The notes below the pieces were generated by a model that saw only the letters and a list, made by a program, of their open reading frames with translations, did not search any database and was not told the origin of the DNA. From Aquificaceae bacterium (GTDB taxonomy: Bacteria; Aquificota; Aquificia; Aquificales; Aquificaceae): DNA of 64,000 nt. The DNA is taken from positions 28,671 to 92,670 of the forward strand of contig JANWWY010000002.1 in assembly GCA_025057455.1 (NCBI GenBank), written 5' to 3'. Of this stretch, positions 45,773 through 55,972 are shown in pieces (position 1 is the stretch's first letter; each line of letters starts with the position of its first letter). A program made the position numbers and the translations under genes.

Positions 45773-46858
45773 ATGAAGCTTAAAATAGATAGGGAGGAGT
45801 TCCTTTCCGCTCTTCAAAAGGCAAAAAATGCCACGGAAAAAAAATCAGCCCTGCCCATACTCAATAACTTTCTACTTGAGGTTGAAGGAGGTAGGCTCCA
45901 ACTCAGGGCTACAGACCTGGAGAACTTTCTCTCTCTTGACCTACCAGCACAGGTAGAAGAGGAAGGAAAGGTAGCCACCAATGCGGATAAGCTGACAAAC
46001 ATCGTAAAAAGCCTACCTTCCGCCACCGTTTCCCTTGAGTGGAAAGAGGATAAGCTTGTAGTTAGCGGAGGCAGGAGCACCTTCAAGCTTTCCACTATAG
46101 ACCCCGAAGATTTCCCAGAGTTTCCACAGCCTTCAACATCCGCCCATTTTCCAGCCCTTGACCTACTAAAGGCTATAGACAAAGTGGAGTATGCCATATC
46201 AAAGGACGATGCTCGCTATGCCCTTCAGGGTCTTTACGTGCACGAGGTGGACGGCAAAACTCATTTTGTGGGGTCTGACGGTCATAGGCTTGCACTCTTT
46301 TGGAAAAGGGGCAACTTCCCGATGGAACTCCTTGTGCCGAGAAAAAGCCTTAGGGTTATACAGGGTTTGCTAAAGGACTATTTTGGTCAGGTTCACTGCG
46401 GTAAGGACGAGTCCTTTGCCCATCTTACGGGTGAAGATTGGAGGCTTGCCATTAGGCTACTGGAGGGTGAATACCCAGATTACATGTCCGTGATACCTAC
46501 AAGCTTCAACTACGATATCCTCGTGCAAAGAGACTCCCTCCTTGAAAGCCTTAAGAGGCTATCAGCCATCGCAGAATCCTCTGCCTTTCCTGTAAAAATC
46601 ACTTTCTCTGAAAACATGGCAATCCTTGAAATCTCTGACCCAGAGTACGGTGAAGGAAGGGATGAGCTTGATGTAGACTACAACGGTGAAGCTCTTGAGG
46701 TAGGTTTTAACGGCAGGTATCTTATAGAAGCCCTGGACAGCTTTGATGTGGACACAATTTGGATGAAGGTGGTTGACCCTGACAGTCCAGTAGTCTTAGA
46801 ATCCAACGACGAGGAGAAGGACCCATACCTTTGCGTGGTTATGCCAATGAGGCTCTAA
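45773..46858 (+). CDS. dnaN: DNA polymerase III beta subunit (sliding clamp)
   Basis: MKLKIDREEFLSALQKAKNATEKKSALPILNNFLLEV; ATDLENFLSL; C-terminal CVVMPMRL. Confidence 0.95.
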   Translation: MKLKIDREEFLSALQKAKNATEKKSALPILNNFLLEVEGGRLQLRATDLENFLSLDLPAQVEEEGKVATNADKLTNIVKSLPSATVSLEWKEDKLVVSGGRSTFKLSTIDPEDFPEFPQPSTSAHFPALDLLKAIDKVEYAISKDDARYALQGLYVHEVDGKTHFVGSDGHRLALFWKRGNFPMELLVPRKSLRVIQGLLKDYFGQVHCGKDESFAHLTGEDWRLAIRLLEGEYPDYMSVIPTSFNYDILVQRDSLLESLKRLSAIAESSAFPVKITFSENMAILEISDPEYGEGRDELDVDYNGEALEVGFNGRYLIEALDSFDVDTIWMKVVDPDSPVVLESNDEEKDPYLCVVMPMRL

Positions 46859-48275
46859 GCACAGGCTTTCTGTTTGCTTCCGCCTCCTTTATCCTTTTCA
46901 CTGGTGTCTTTGATGGTGCAAGCTTTATAGACTGTGGGTCCTTTTGAGCAAGTTCCGCAATTTCACTCAAAGCCTGTGCAAACCTCTCTAAAGTTTTGGG
47001 GCTTTCTGTTTCTGTGGGTTCTATCATAAGAGCTTCTTTGACGGTGAGAGGGAAGTATACGGTGGGGGCATAAAAACCCCTGTCCAAAAGAGCCTTTGCC
47101 ACATCCATAGCAGTTATTTCATGCTTGAGAAGGTTCTGCGCAGACAGGACAAATTCATGCATGCGTGGCACATGCTCGTAAGGGTCAAGAAACACACCTT
47201 TCAGAAGACCTTTGAGGTAGTTGGCGTTAAGCACTGCATGCTGTGCAACTTTTTTTAGGTCAGAACCGTAGGAGAGAATATAAGCCAGAGCCCTTATAAT
47301 AACTGATACATGTCCGTAGAAGGTAAGAAGTTTCCCCACGCTTTTGGGTCTGTTCCAATTGAGCCTGTATTGACCATCCTCAAAAACCACAACTGGAACT
47401 GGTAGGTAAGGTTCCAGCTTGTCCGACACACCGACCGCACCCCCGCCTGGACCTCCACCACCGTGGGGCGTAGAAAAGGTTTTATGTAAGTTAAAGTGCA
47501 TAACATCCACACCCCAATCACCTGGCTTAGTCAAGCCAACCAAAGCATTCATGTTGGCACCATCCATGTAGAGGAGCGCATCCCTTCTGTGAAGAGCCTC
47601 AGCTATATCTCTTATTCTTCTTTCAAAAATCCCTAAGGTGTTAGGATTGGTTATCATAAAGCAGGCTACATCATCGGTGAGTTTTTTCTCAAAATCCTCC
47701 CAGTCAAGCTCTCCTTTCTGGTCGCTTCTGACGGTAATTACCTCAAAACCACAAAGACTGGCAGTGGCTGGGTTTGTGCCATGAGACGTATCAGGGACCA
47801 AAACCTTCCTTTTGTGGAGGTTCTCCCTGTCCTTGTGATAGGCAAGTATCATCAAAAGACCAAGCAACTCACCATGTGCTCCGGCAGCAGGTTGAAGAGA
47901 TACGGCCTTAAACCCCCCTACTTCTTTTAAAAGCTCCTGCAGTTGGTAAATCAACCTAAGAGTTCCCTGTGCATACTGGTCTGGTGTCATTGGATGGAGG
48001 TTTTTGAAGCCTTCAATGTCTGCAAGTTCTTCGTTTATCCTGGGATTGTATTTCATGGTGCAGGAACCCAAGGGCACCATGGTGGTATCTATGGCGTAGT
48101 TTAGTTGTGAAAGCCTGGTGTAATGTCTAACCACATCAAGCTGGGATAATTCTGGAAATTTCAGGTCTTCACGGAAGTATTCACCCAGATAGGCTTGAGG
48201 GTCTATTCTTTCCACATCCAACTGGGGCAGGTTGTAGCCCCTTCTGCCCTTTGAGGAAAGTTCAAAAATAAGCAT
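46839..48275 (-). CDS. gcvPB: Glycine dehydrogenase (decarboxylating) subunit 2
   Basis: TTMVPLGSCTMKYNP; PDTSHGTNPATASLCGF; HFNLHKTFSTPHGGGGPGGGAVGV. Confidence 0.95.
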   Translation of the reverse strand: MLIFELSSKGRRGYNLPQLDVERIDPQAYLGEYFREDLKFPELSQLDVVRHYTRLSQLNYAIDTTMVPLGSCTMKYNPRINEELADIEGFKNLHPMTPDQYAQGTLRLIYQLQELLKEVGGFKAVSLQPAAGAHGELLGLLMILAYHKDRENLHKRKVLVPDTSHGTNPATASLCGFEVITVRSDQKGELDWEDFEKKLTDDVACFMITNPNTLGIFERRIRDIAEALHRRDALLYMDGANMNALVGLTKPGDWGVDVMHFNLHKTFSTPHGGGGPGGGAVGVSDKLEPYLPVPVVVFEDGQYRLNWNRPKSVGKLLTFYGHVSVIIRALAYILSYGSDLKKVAQHAVLNANYLKGLLKGVFLDPYEHVPRMHEFVLSAQNLLKHEITAMDVAKALLDRGFYAPTVYFPLTVKEALMIEPTETESPKTLERFAQALSEIAELAQKDPQSIKLAPSKTPVKRIKEAEANRKPVLRASLA

Positions 48276-48310
48276 TCTAAAATTATAGGCACAGTTTATA
48301 TTTTTTTACC

Positions 48311-49978
48311 ATGACTGGACAAGAGCAAAGCTTTAGGGGTTATGCCCTCTTAGTGGTTTCCTTCCTTGTGTTTACTGCGGTTCTTATAGCTGGACTTTTC
48401 CACCTTGAAGAAAGGGGTATCCTTTACTTTGCACTCCTCGGTGGCACCCTTGCTCTGTTTAGCTTCTCCTTGGCTTCCTATGCCTATAGCATTTACATGT
48501 ATCTCAGACAAGAGTATGCCAAAAAAAGAAGTCTTTCTTCCTTTCTCTTTGACTTTCTTGCAGACTTACGCCTTGCAATCTTCATCATGATAGTGTTGGG
48601 ATTACTTTCCATGCTTGGTTCTACATATGTGCAACAGAACCAGCCTATAGAGTTCTACCTTGATAGGTTTGGTGCGGATGTGGGCTATTGGCTCTGGAGG
48701 CTTTGGATAACTGACGTTTTTCGTTCTTGGTATTATGTTGGTCTTATAGTGCTTCTGGCTATAAACCTAATAGCTTGTTCCTTCAAGAGGCTTCCAAGGG
48801 TGTGGGTTCAAACCTTTACAAAAGAGCGCTTTCAAAGGCTGGACGAGCACTTGGAAAGACATCTAAAGCCCATATCCTTGCATGCGAACATAACAGAGGA
48901 AAAGGTAGCAAAGTTTCTTAGGAGTCTCGGTTTTAAGGTTTACATGGATAGAGTAGGAGACATAACTTACTTTTACGCGGAGAAGGGCAAATACTCTCGC
49001 CTTGGCGTGTATGTGGTGCATATAGGTCTTTTGGTAATCATGGCTGGTGCCCTTGTGGATGCTCTGTTTGGCATAAGGGGGTCTGTAATAGTTCCGGAAG
49101 GTTTAAAGAGCGACACGCTTATAATACAGGCCAAGGAGCAAAGCGTTAAACTGCCTTTTCAGATTCAGCTGGAAGACTTTAGAATAGTTAGCTACGAGGA
49201 AGAGTTTCAGAGAAAAGGTAAACAAAAGGAAACACCTTTTAAGGATGCCATAGCAAGCTTTGAAAGTGACATAAAGATAATTCAAGAGGGAAAGGTAAAA
49301 GCAGAAGGTATGACTGCGGTAAACTCTCCCTTTGACTTTGGCACCTACCGAATCTTTCAGGCTACCTACGGGCTTACGGGGGAGGCTGGCAGGGCAAAAA
49401 TATCCATTTTCGACAAGAAGTTAGCTTCCATTGACCCAAGGAAGGCATTCATAGGTCAAGTAGAGCTAAAAGCGGGTAAAGTCTCAGAGTTTAAGAACAT
49501 GCTCCTTTCCATAGATAGGTCCACTTTAAACATTGAAGATGAACAGAAGGGCTTTCAGGGTGAGCTAAAACCAGCCCTTGTAGTAAAGGTTCTCCTTGAT
49601 GGAAAACCTTACAACGTGCCAGTAGTCTACTCGCCAGAACTTACGGTTTTTGCTCAATCTCAGATGGCTGAACTTGCGGACTTCCCCTATGTCTTCTTCC
49701 TCGTAGACTTTGAACCTCAATTCTTCAGTGGTTTTCAGGTATCCCGCCAACCTGGAACTCCCATAATATGGTTTGGTTCCATACTGGTGGTTGGTGGTAT
49801 GTTAATAGCTTTCTACACTGTCCACAGGAAAATCTGGGTAAAACTCGAAGGTAGCACTTTGAAGGTAGCCTTTTGGTCTCATAAGTTTAAGGAAGAATTT
49901 AAGAAGAGTTTACTAAACTCCTTGGAGGTGCTAAAGCATGAAAGTACTCCTCATGGAAAACAACCTAATACTTCTTAG
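48311..49978 (+). CDS. resB: Cytochrome c biogenesis protein ResB
   Basis: FDFLADLRLAIFIMIVLGLLSMLGSTYVQQNQP; FYAEKGKYSRLGVYVVHIGLLVIMAGAL. Confidence 0.9.
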   Translation: MTGQEQSFRGYALLVVSFLVFTAVLIAGLFHLEERGILYFALLGGTLALFSFSLASYAYSIYMYLRQEYAKKRSLSSFLFDFLADLRLAIFIMIVLGLLSMLGSTYVQQNQPIEFYLDRFGADVGYWLWRLWITDVFRSWYYVGLIVLLAINLIACSFKRLPRVWVQTFTKERFQRLDEHLERHLKPISLHANITEEKVAKFLRSLGFKVYMDRVGDITYFYAEKGKYSRLGVYVVHIGLLVIMAGALVDALFGIRGSVIVPEGLKSDTLIIQAKEQSVKLPFQIQLEDFRIVSYEEEFQRKGKQKETPFKDAIASFESDIKIIQEGKVKAEGMTAVNSPFDFGTYRIFQATYGLTGEAGRAKISIFDKKLASIDPRKAFIGQVELKAGKVSEFKNMLLSIDRSTLNIEDEQKGFQGELKPALVVKVLLDGKPYNVPVVYSPELTVFAQSQMAELADFPYVFFLVDFEPQFFSGFQVSRQPGTPIIWFGSILVVGGMLIAFYTVHRKIWVKLEGSTLKVAFWSHKFKEEFKKSLLNSLEVLKHESTPHGKQPNTS

Positions 49979-50234
49979 CAGGATAAGGTCATCCCTTGCG
50001 GAGCATGAAGTTAGGTCGGGTAATGACTATAGGGGCGAGGAGGTGGTTTTGGTAAACCTTGAGCAGTTTCCCGTAGAGACCGTCAAAACTCTAAAGGATT
50101 GTGGGGCTAAGGTAATAGCCTACTGCGGACACAAAAGGACAGACCTAATGGAAAAAGCTAAGGGGCTAGGTGCGGATATGGTGGTTCCCAACAGTCAGAT
50201 AATTCGGGCAGGAAGTTTACTCCACATGCTCTGA
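49938..50234 (+). CDS. Small receiver-like hypothetical protein (98 aa)
   Basis: MKVLLMENNLILLSRIRSSL..KVIAYCGHKRTDLMEKAKGLGADMVVPNS; 41-bp overlap with resB. Confidence 0.55.
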   Translation: MKVLLMENNLILLSRIRSSLAEHEVRSGNDYRGEEVVLVNLEQFPVETVKTLKDCGAKVIAYCGHKRTDLMEKAKGLGADMVVPNSQIIRAGSLLHML

Positions 50235-50615
50235 AAGCTTTAAAATCCTTTCTGCTTGGTTTTGTGTAAGAGGAACCACGGACAACCTTGGAATTTTTGT
50301 GAGCGGAGATTCCTTGAACTCCGCACACTCTTTGATATCTCTCAAGAACACATACCTTTTTAGCCTTTCCGTAGCCCTTATGTCCACAACCCAAAGTCCA
50401 TTTTTATCCTTGTACGGTTTGGATATAACTTCCGCAAGACCAACAACCGCTTTTATGTTACCCGTATGGTATATGAAACAAACATCCCCCTCTTTCATAC
50501 TCGCTATGTACTTCTGAGCCAGAGGATTTTTAACGCCGTCCCATTTTGTTTTTCCTTCCCTCCTCAGGTCCTCGTAGGAGTACTCGAAAGGTTCAGTTTT
50601 CAAAAGGTAGTACAT
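50217..50615 (-). CDS. EVE domain-containing protein
   Basis: YYLLKTEPFEYSYEDLRREGKTKWDGVKNPLAQKYIASMKEGDVCFIYHTGN. Confidence 0.9.
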   Translation of the reverse strand: MYYLLKTEPFEYSYEDLRREGKTKWDGVKNPLAQKYIASMKEGDVCFIYHTGNIKAVVGLAEVISKPYKDKNGLWVVDIRATERLKRYVFLRDIKECAEFKESPLTKIPRLSVVPLTQNQAERILKLSEHVE

Positions 50616-50882
50616 TCATGAACACTTTTCCGCCAAGGACTTTATAAGGGGTGGCATATAGCCGTAGACTCTACCTATTTCTTCGCCATTTTTTAGAAAG
50701 ATTATGGTGGGAGACCCTAAAACCTTATAGGACCTTGCAAGGTCTCTGTCCTTTGTTATATCATAGACCTCCACCCTTAGGTTTGGGTATCCACCAAGTT
50801 CTCTGTAAGAGGCTTTACATGATGCACAACCAGGCTGTTCAAATAGAAGAACCTGACATATGGCTAGTGCTACTGTAAGCAT
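50616..50882 (-). CDS. Thioredoxin-family protein with signal peptide
   Basis: LLFEQPGCASCKASYREL; VLGSPTIIFLKNGEEIGRVYGYMP. Confidence 0.8.
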   Translation of the reverse strand: MLTVALAICQVLLFEQPGCASCKASYRELGGYPNLRVEVYDITKDRDLARSYKVLGSPTIIFLKNGEEIGRVYGYMPPLIKSLAEKCS

Positions 50883-50985
50883 GCTTTTAAATTTACTCTA
50901 ATAGAAGGCTTCTGGCAAGTTTAAAACCATTAGGCTTTGTAGCTTTTGAAGTTGTTTAGGCAAAGAGATGCTAAATTTATAAGAG

Positions 50986-51423
50986 GTGCAAGAGTTCGTA
51001 AACCTATGCATAGAGCAAGCAAAAACTGCTCTTAAAAGGGGTGAGGTTCCGGTAGGTTGTGTAATAGTGAAGGATGGTGTTGTATTGGCAAAAGCTCACA
51101 ACAGAGTGGAAGAGCTAAAAGACCCTACCGCCCATGCAGAAATTGTAGCCATAAGGGAGGCTACAGAAAAGCTTGGTCAGAAACATCTTTATGGCTGTGA
51201 GGTTTATGTGAGTTTGGAACCCTGTCCCATGTGTGCTTATGCTATGGTTTTGGCAAGGGTTGACAGACTTTTCTTTTTTGCTCTTGATGAAAAAGTTGGG
51301 GGTGTAATGAGCAGGTACAATCTCTTAGATGAGCCAGCCTTTAACCACAGAGTAAGGTGGGAGTATATACCCATAGAAGAAGCTGGCAAACTTCTAAAGT
51401 ATTTTTTCATAAACAGGCGATGA
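50986..51423 (+). CDS. tadA: tRNA adenosine(34) deaminase (GTG start)
   Basis: DPTAHAEIVAIREA; VSLEPCPMCAYAMVLARVDR. Confidence 0.9.
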   Translation: MQEFVNLCIEQAKTALKRGEVPVGCVIVKDGVVLAKAHNRVEELKDPTAHAEIVAIREATEKLGQKHLYGCEVYVSLEPCPMCAYAMVLARVDRLFFFALDEKVGGVMSRYNLLDEPAFNHRVRWEYIPIEEAGKLLKYFFINRR

Positions 51424-51474
51424 TAACAGGGTTTCAAGCAAAATATTTAGCAGTTTTTCTATAGTATAATTCTT

Positions 51475-52518
51475 ATGAGCAAATCCAGTATGAAGAGGAA
51501 AGCCGGAGTAGAAATTAGTGAGAAGGGTGTTGAGATTCTCCTTGATAATGGTGAGCGGATTTATCTGAACTCCCTGCAAGATTTTATTTCCTCTGAGTAT
51601 TCAAAGTCCAAGCTTGCAGTGGCCATTTCAAGGGACATGGTGATGGTAAGAAAGTGGCGTTTCCCCAAAGATGTTCTAAACAACATAGAGGAGGCCATTT
51701 ACTATAACATTGACGACATATTCCCCGCATCTACAGATGAACTTAAATTTGTGTATCATTTGACAAAAATCCACGAAGAAGCAATTGAGATTATGATTAT
51801 AGCCATTAAAAGGGAGATTTATGAACTTTTTAAAAGCTTGCGGAATGTTAAGTTACTCATCCCTTCGGCCTACGTTTATACTGCCATGGAAAGTTCAGAT
51901 GAATCCATGTGCATAAACAAGGGCTCCTATGCTGAAGTTGTTAGAATTCGAAACAAAGTTATTATGGATTGGTTATTAGAAGAGAATGCGGAATGTAGCT
52001 CCAAAATAGATGTACCTGCATTATTATTAAGTGTTTTAAATAAAGCATGGAAACCGCCCTCGTCTTTTATAGACAGGAGAATGATTATTAGCAAAAAACA
52101 ATTATTGTATATTGCCTCCGCAGTATTTTTACTTTTAACATCCATCATTGTGCCTATTGTGGACATAGCATACTGGAAATACAAGCTGTCTAACATAGAA
52201 AAAAAGGTAAAATCCGTTGAAAAGCTTGCTTCTGAACGTGATTTATTATCAGAAACAATATCTCGACATAAGGCTGTAATAGAACAATTGGATAGCAGAG
52301 TAAAACCAGTAGAGTTGCTGTCAGTAATATCAAATAGATTACCGAAGGATTCGTGGTTAGTATCCTTCTCCGTAACCAGAAACGAATTTATCATAGAAGG
52401 GTATGCAAAAGACGTAAAAAAGACCGAAGAAGCTCTAAGGAGCTCCTTTAACGTAGTAAGTTTCGAAACCAGAGAAAGTGAAGGGTTAAACAGTTTTACC
52501 TTAAAGGGTACTCGATAA
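51475..52518 (+). CDS. GspL/PilM-PilN-like T2SS/type IV pilus assembly protein
   Basis: N-terminal PilM/GspL-like domain (VAISRDMVMVRKWRFPKDVLNNIEEAIYYNIDDIFPAS), one TM, C-terminal PilN-like (LLSVISNRLPKDSWLVSFSVTRNEFIIEGYA). Confidence 0.7.
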   Translation: MSKSSMKRKAGVEISEKGVEILLDNGERIYLNSLQDFISSEYSKSKLAVAISRDMVMVRKWRFPKDVLNNIEEAIYYNIDDIFPASTDELKFVYHLTKIHEEAIEIMIIAIKREIYELFKSLRNVKLLIPSAYVYTAMESSDESMCINKGSYAEVVRIRNKVIMDWLLEENAECSSKIDVPALLLSVLNKAWKPPSSFIDRRMIISKKQLLYIASAVFLLLTSIIVPIVDIAYWKYKLSNIEKKVKSVEKLASERDLLSETISRHKAVIEQLDSRVKPVELLSVISNRLPKDSWLVSFSVTRNEFIIEGYAKDVKKTEEALRSSFNVVSFETRESEGLNSFTLKGTR

Positions 52519-53679
52519 ATGGAGTACAGGTATAAAGCCTTATATGAAAACCAAATATTAGAGGGTGTTGTAGAGGCAGAAGACAAATGGGAGGCTGTTA
52601 GTAAGCTAAAAAGTCAGGGTATGACCATAATACAGCTTGAAGAGCTGTCTGTTAGAGATAGTAAGGTAAACTACAAGTTTTTAGAAACCTTTACAAGACA
52701 GCTTTATCAACTGATTAAATCCGGTCTTACAACGGACAGAGCCATGGCCTTTCTGTCAAAGTCTGAAAAGAAATACTCACAACAACTGACCAATGTGCTC
52801 AACGATCTAAGGTCTGGCAGCTCCTTTAGCAATGCTCTAAGAAATTCTGGTATTTTTCCAAAAAGCTACATAGAAATGATAAAATCTGGAGAAGAAAGCG
52901 GAAATTTAGAAGAAATATTAGAACTCCTCATAGATGCACTGAGCGAGAGGAATGAGTTAAGGCGGAGTATTATTAATGCGATAATCTATCCGAGCTTCTT
53001 GTTATCTATAAGCTTATTCTCCTTCATGATGATAAGTATGTATGTTGTTCCAAAGTTTAAGACTGTACTTCAAACTGTAGACATAGAACTTCCGTTTATA
53101 ACTAAATTAGCATTTTTTATATCGGACGTATTTAGCTATATAATAATCGCCCTATTGTTTCTGGTGTTGTCCGTGCTTTTTACTCTTAGGTTTCTTATCA
53201 GAAAGAGGAAGGAGACGATAGAAAACCTTGTCTTAAGAATACCCTTCTTCGGTAGTATGGTGCTTAAGGTTGAGCTTATAAGGTTCTCGCAAAGTATTTA
53301 CTCCCTGTTAAGAAGCAATCTACCCCTAAACGTTGCACTTGATATATCTGTAGAAACTGTAAGCTTATTAAGCATAAAAAAGAGATTGCAGGATGTTAAA
53401 AGGGAGGTATTACGTGGCGCAGCTTTAAGTCAGGCAATCCGTAAACATAAGCTGTTCCCGGCTGTTTTTGTGGAGATAGTTTCTGTTGGTGAACAATCTG
53501 GGGAATTGGCTGGGGCATTTTACAGGATATACACTCAGTTTAACGAAGAGCTCAAGGACAACATAAGAAGATTTATAAGTCTCTTAGAGCCAAGCATAAT
53601 TGTATTGATGGGCCTAATAGTAGGCTTTTTAGTATTTTCCATGATGCTCGCAGTCTTTAGTATATCATCTGGTGTTTAG
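52519..53679 (+). CDS. gspF: Type II secretion system inner membrane protein F (copy 1)
   Basis: YRYKALYENQILEGVVEAEDKWEAVSKLKSQG; MIKSGEESGNLEEIL; IVSVGEQSGELAGAF. Confidence 0.9.
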   Translation: MEYRYKALYENQILEGVVEAEDKWEAVSKLKSQGMTIIQLEELSVRDSKVNYKFLETFTRQLYQLIKSGLTTDRAMAFLSKSEKKYSQQLTNVLNDLRSGSSFSNALRNSGIFPKSYIEMIKSGEESGNLEEILELLIDALSERNELRRSIINAIIYPSFLLSISLFSFMMISMYVVPKFKTVLQTVDIELPFITKLAFFISDVFSYIIIALLFLVLSVLFTLRFLIRKRKETIENLVLRIPFFGSMVLKVELIRFSQSIYSLLRSNLPLNVALDISVETVSLLSIKKRLQDVKREVLRGAALSQAIRKHKLFPAVFVEIVSVGEQSGELAGAFYRIYTQFNEELKDNIRRFISLLEPSIIVLMGLIVGFLVFSMMLAVFSISSGV

Positions 53680-53699
53680 GGTATTGTAAACTTTAAGCT

Positions 53700-54779
53700 A
53701 TGCTAAGCTTACCTAACAGCGTAGAGGAGATAAAAAGGCTAAAGCTAAAATTTTATAGAGGGGTCTCTTCCCAAGACCTTTCCTTTTTACTCCTTGAGCT
53801 ATACATGGTTTTAGAAGGTGGACTTGACCTACTGAAGGCTTTGGAGGTTGTGGCTTCTCAAACCCCGGAGAAGAGGCTCAGAGAAGCCTTAATGAAGGTA
53901 AAAGCATCCCTCGAAAAGGGCTATAGCGTTCACAGGGCTTTTTATGAAGCTGGAGTTTTCCCAGACTTTTTTGTAGAAATGCTAAAAGTAGCGGAAAGGG
54001 GTGAAAACCTAAAGCATGTTATCCGAATAGCGGGCGAGTACTTGCAGAAAACCGCAGAAACTAGGATGAAGGTTCTTACAACGCTTACTTATCCTTCCTT
54101 TGTAATATTGGCAAGTCTTTTGGCTGTTTTTGTGGTGGTCAAGGTGGTCGTGCCAAAGATAGTAAGTGTTTTGCAAGGTCTTGGGAAAGAGCTCCCACTT
54201 ATTACCAAAGCACTCATACTCTTTTCTGAGCTTCTGTCTTATATTCTTTATGCTTTTCCTTTACTTCTTGTCCTTTTTGTCCTGAGGTACAGAATCGTAG
54301 GAAGAGAGGTATGGGACAGATACTGGCTGTATGTCCCAATCTTTGGGAAGGTTTCCCTTTATTACAACCTATCAAGGTTTGCGGGAACTCTTCTAATGTC
54401 CTTATCTTCTGGGATTCCTATTACAAGAGCTTTGACCCTTAGCGTAGGAAGCTTTAACAATGCATACTTAAGGGCTTCTTTGCGGGGTGTTGAGGTTGAG
54501 GTGGCAAAGGGTAGGAGTATGAGCAGTGTTTTAAGAGATAGGGGAGTTTTGCCCGATAACTTCGTAAACTTACTTTCTATGGGCGAGAGAAGCGGTGAGC
54601 TTGAAAGAAGTCTAAAAATGCTTCAGGAACTTTATGAGCACCAGGCGGAGAGAATTGTTTCCTTTTGGCTGAGGTTTGTAGAACCCATTGCCATGCTCCT
54701 TGTGGGTGCCTTGGTGGCGGTGGTAGTGCTCAGCGTAGTTCTGCCATTGAGCGAAATAAGTGCGGGCGTTAGAAGATAA
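53700..54779 (+). CDS. Type II secretion system inner membrane protein F (copy 2)
   Basis: LLLELYMVLEGGLDLLKALEVVASQT; MLKVAERGENLKHVI; LLSMGERSGELERSL. Confidence 0.88.
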   Translation: MLSLPNSVEEIKRLKLKFYRGVSSQDLSFLLLELYMVLEGGLDLLKALEVVASQTPEKRLREALMKVKASLEKGYSVHRAFYEAGVFPDFFVEMLKVAERGENLKHVIRIAGEYLQKTAETRMKVLTTLTYPSFVILASLLAVFVVVKVVVPKIVSVLQGLGKELPLITKALILFSELLSYILYAFPLLLVLFVLRYRIVGREVWDRYWLYVPIFGKVSLYYNLSRFAGTLLMSLSSGIPITRALTLSVGSFNNAYLRASLRGVEVEVAKGRSMSSVLRDRGVLPDNFVNLLSMGERSGELERSLKMLQELYEHQAERIVSFWLRFVEPIAMLLVGALVAVVVLSVVLPLSEISAGVRR

Positions 54780-54809
54780 CCTACCGCTGGTGCTATACTA
54801 TAACCTATC

Positions 54810-55211
54810 ATGAGGCAAAAAGGTTTTACCCTTATTGAGCTTTTGGTCGTTATCATCATACTGGGCATACTTGCCGCCATAGTTATACCGCGTATTACGG
54901 GAAGGGTGGACGAGGCAAAGGTAGAGGCAACCAAAGTCCAGCTAAGAGCTGTAAAGGATGCCTTAGAGCAGTATAAATTAGACAACGGCTTCTATCCCAC
55001 CACAGAGCAAGGTCTTAGGGCTTTGGTGGAAAAGCCTACAACGCCACCGGTGCCACAAAGGTGGAGACAGTACATGGACAAAATTCCAAAAGATGCATGG
55101 GACAGGGAGTTTTTGTACATGTCGCCGGGTATAAACAGACCCTTTGAGCTTAGGTCTGCTGGACCAGACGGCAAGGAAGGCACGGAGGACGACATAGATG
55201 TGTGGCAGTAA
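54810..55211 (+). CDS. gspG: Type II secretion system major pseudopilin GspG
   Basis: MRQKGFTLIELLVVIIILGILAAIVIPRI; YKLDNGFYPTTEQGLRALVEKPT; DGKEGTEDDI. Confidence 0.95.
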   Translation: MRQKGFTLIELLVVIIILGILAAIVIPRITGRVDEAKVEATKVQLRAVKDALEQYKLDNGFYPTTEQGLRALVEKPTTPPVPQRWRQYMDKIPKDAWDREFLYMSPGINRPFELRSAGPDGKEGTEDDIDVWQ

Positions 55212-55482
55212 AGGTTTTACCCTTTTAGAGCTCATCGTTGCTATAGCTATACTGTCTGTTGGCTTTTCAGTTGTGTATCAGCTGTTGGCAAAAGCAAGGG
55301 CAGACCAATCTTACGCGGAGACCTTGGCAAAGGACCTAATCCAGCTCAATAACCTTTTGGTGGAAGGTCGCACAGAAGGTCTTGAAGAAAGTAGAAGCAC
55401 ACTAAGGGATTATCCAGAAATAGAGGAGCTCTCCTACAAACTTGGGGGTGCGGAGCTTGTCCTTTACAGACTAAAGAGATGA
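55198..55482 (+). CDS. Prepilin-type minor pseudopilin (GspI-like)
   Basis: GFTLLELIVAIAILSVGFSVVYQ after SK; GspI-like size and position. Confidence 0.75.
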   Translation: MCGSKGFTLLELIVAIAILSVGFSVVYQLLAKARADQSYAETLAKDLIQLNNLLVEGRTEGLEESRSTLRDYPEIEELSYKLGGAELVLYRLKR

Positions 55483-55961
55483 AAAGGGGCTTTACCCTTT
55501 TAGAAGTTCTTCTTGTTCTTGTTCTTATGGGAGTCTTTTTCAGTGTACTCTCTTACAGCTTCTATTCTTCAACGAGAAACTCATACTTTATGTTGGAGTC
55601 CGCAGAGCTCCTAAAGGGGGAGATTTTTCTATTCTGGGACTTGCAAAGAAAACTCACAGGTGCTACAGACCTGTATATAAAAAAGGATGGTCTATTTATG
55701 GTTACATCCTCGGGTGACTATTACCAAGGACTTGTAAAGTGTGCTTACATATACAGGGATGGCTGGCTCTACTACTACGAATTTCCTTACCCTTACGGAG
55801 ACATAACCTTTTATGAGGAGGACAAACTGGTAAGAGTTGGAAGGTTTGAGGAGCTTTCTTTTAGAGCCTTTTCTAATGGTCAATTCTTTGACGAGTTCAA
55901 AGGATTGCCACAGTGGATGGATATAAGGTTCAAGGATAAGACGTACAGAATAGGCTTATAA
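55479..55961 (+). CDS. Prepilin-type minor pseudopilin (GspJ/H-like)
   Basis: MKRGFTLLEVLLVLVLMGVFFSVLSYSFY. Confidence 0.75.
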   Translation: MKRGFTLLEVLLVLVLMGVFFSVLSYSFYSSTRNSYFMLESAELLKGEIFLFWDLQRKLTGATDLYIKKDGLFMVTSSGDYYQGLVKCAYIYRDGWLYYYEFPYPYGDITFYEEDKLVRVGRFEELSFRAFSNGQFFDEFKGLPQWMDIRFKDKTYRIGL

Positions 55962-55972
55962 TACTATAGCCG

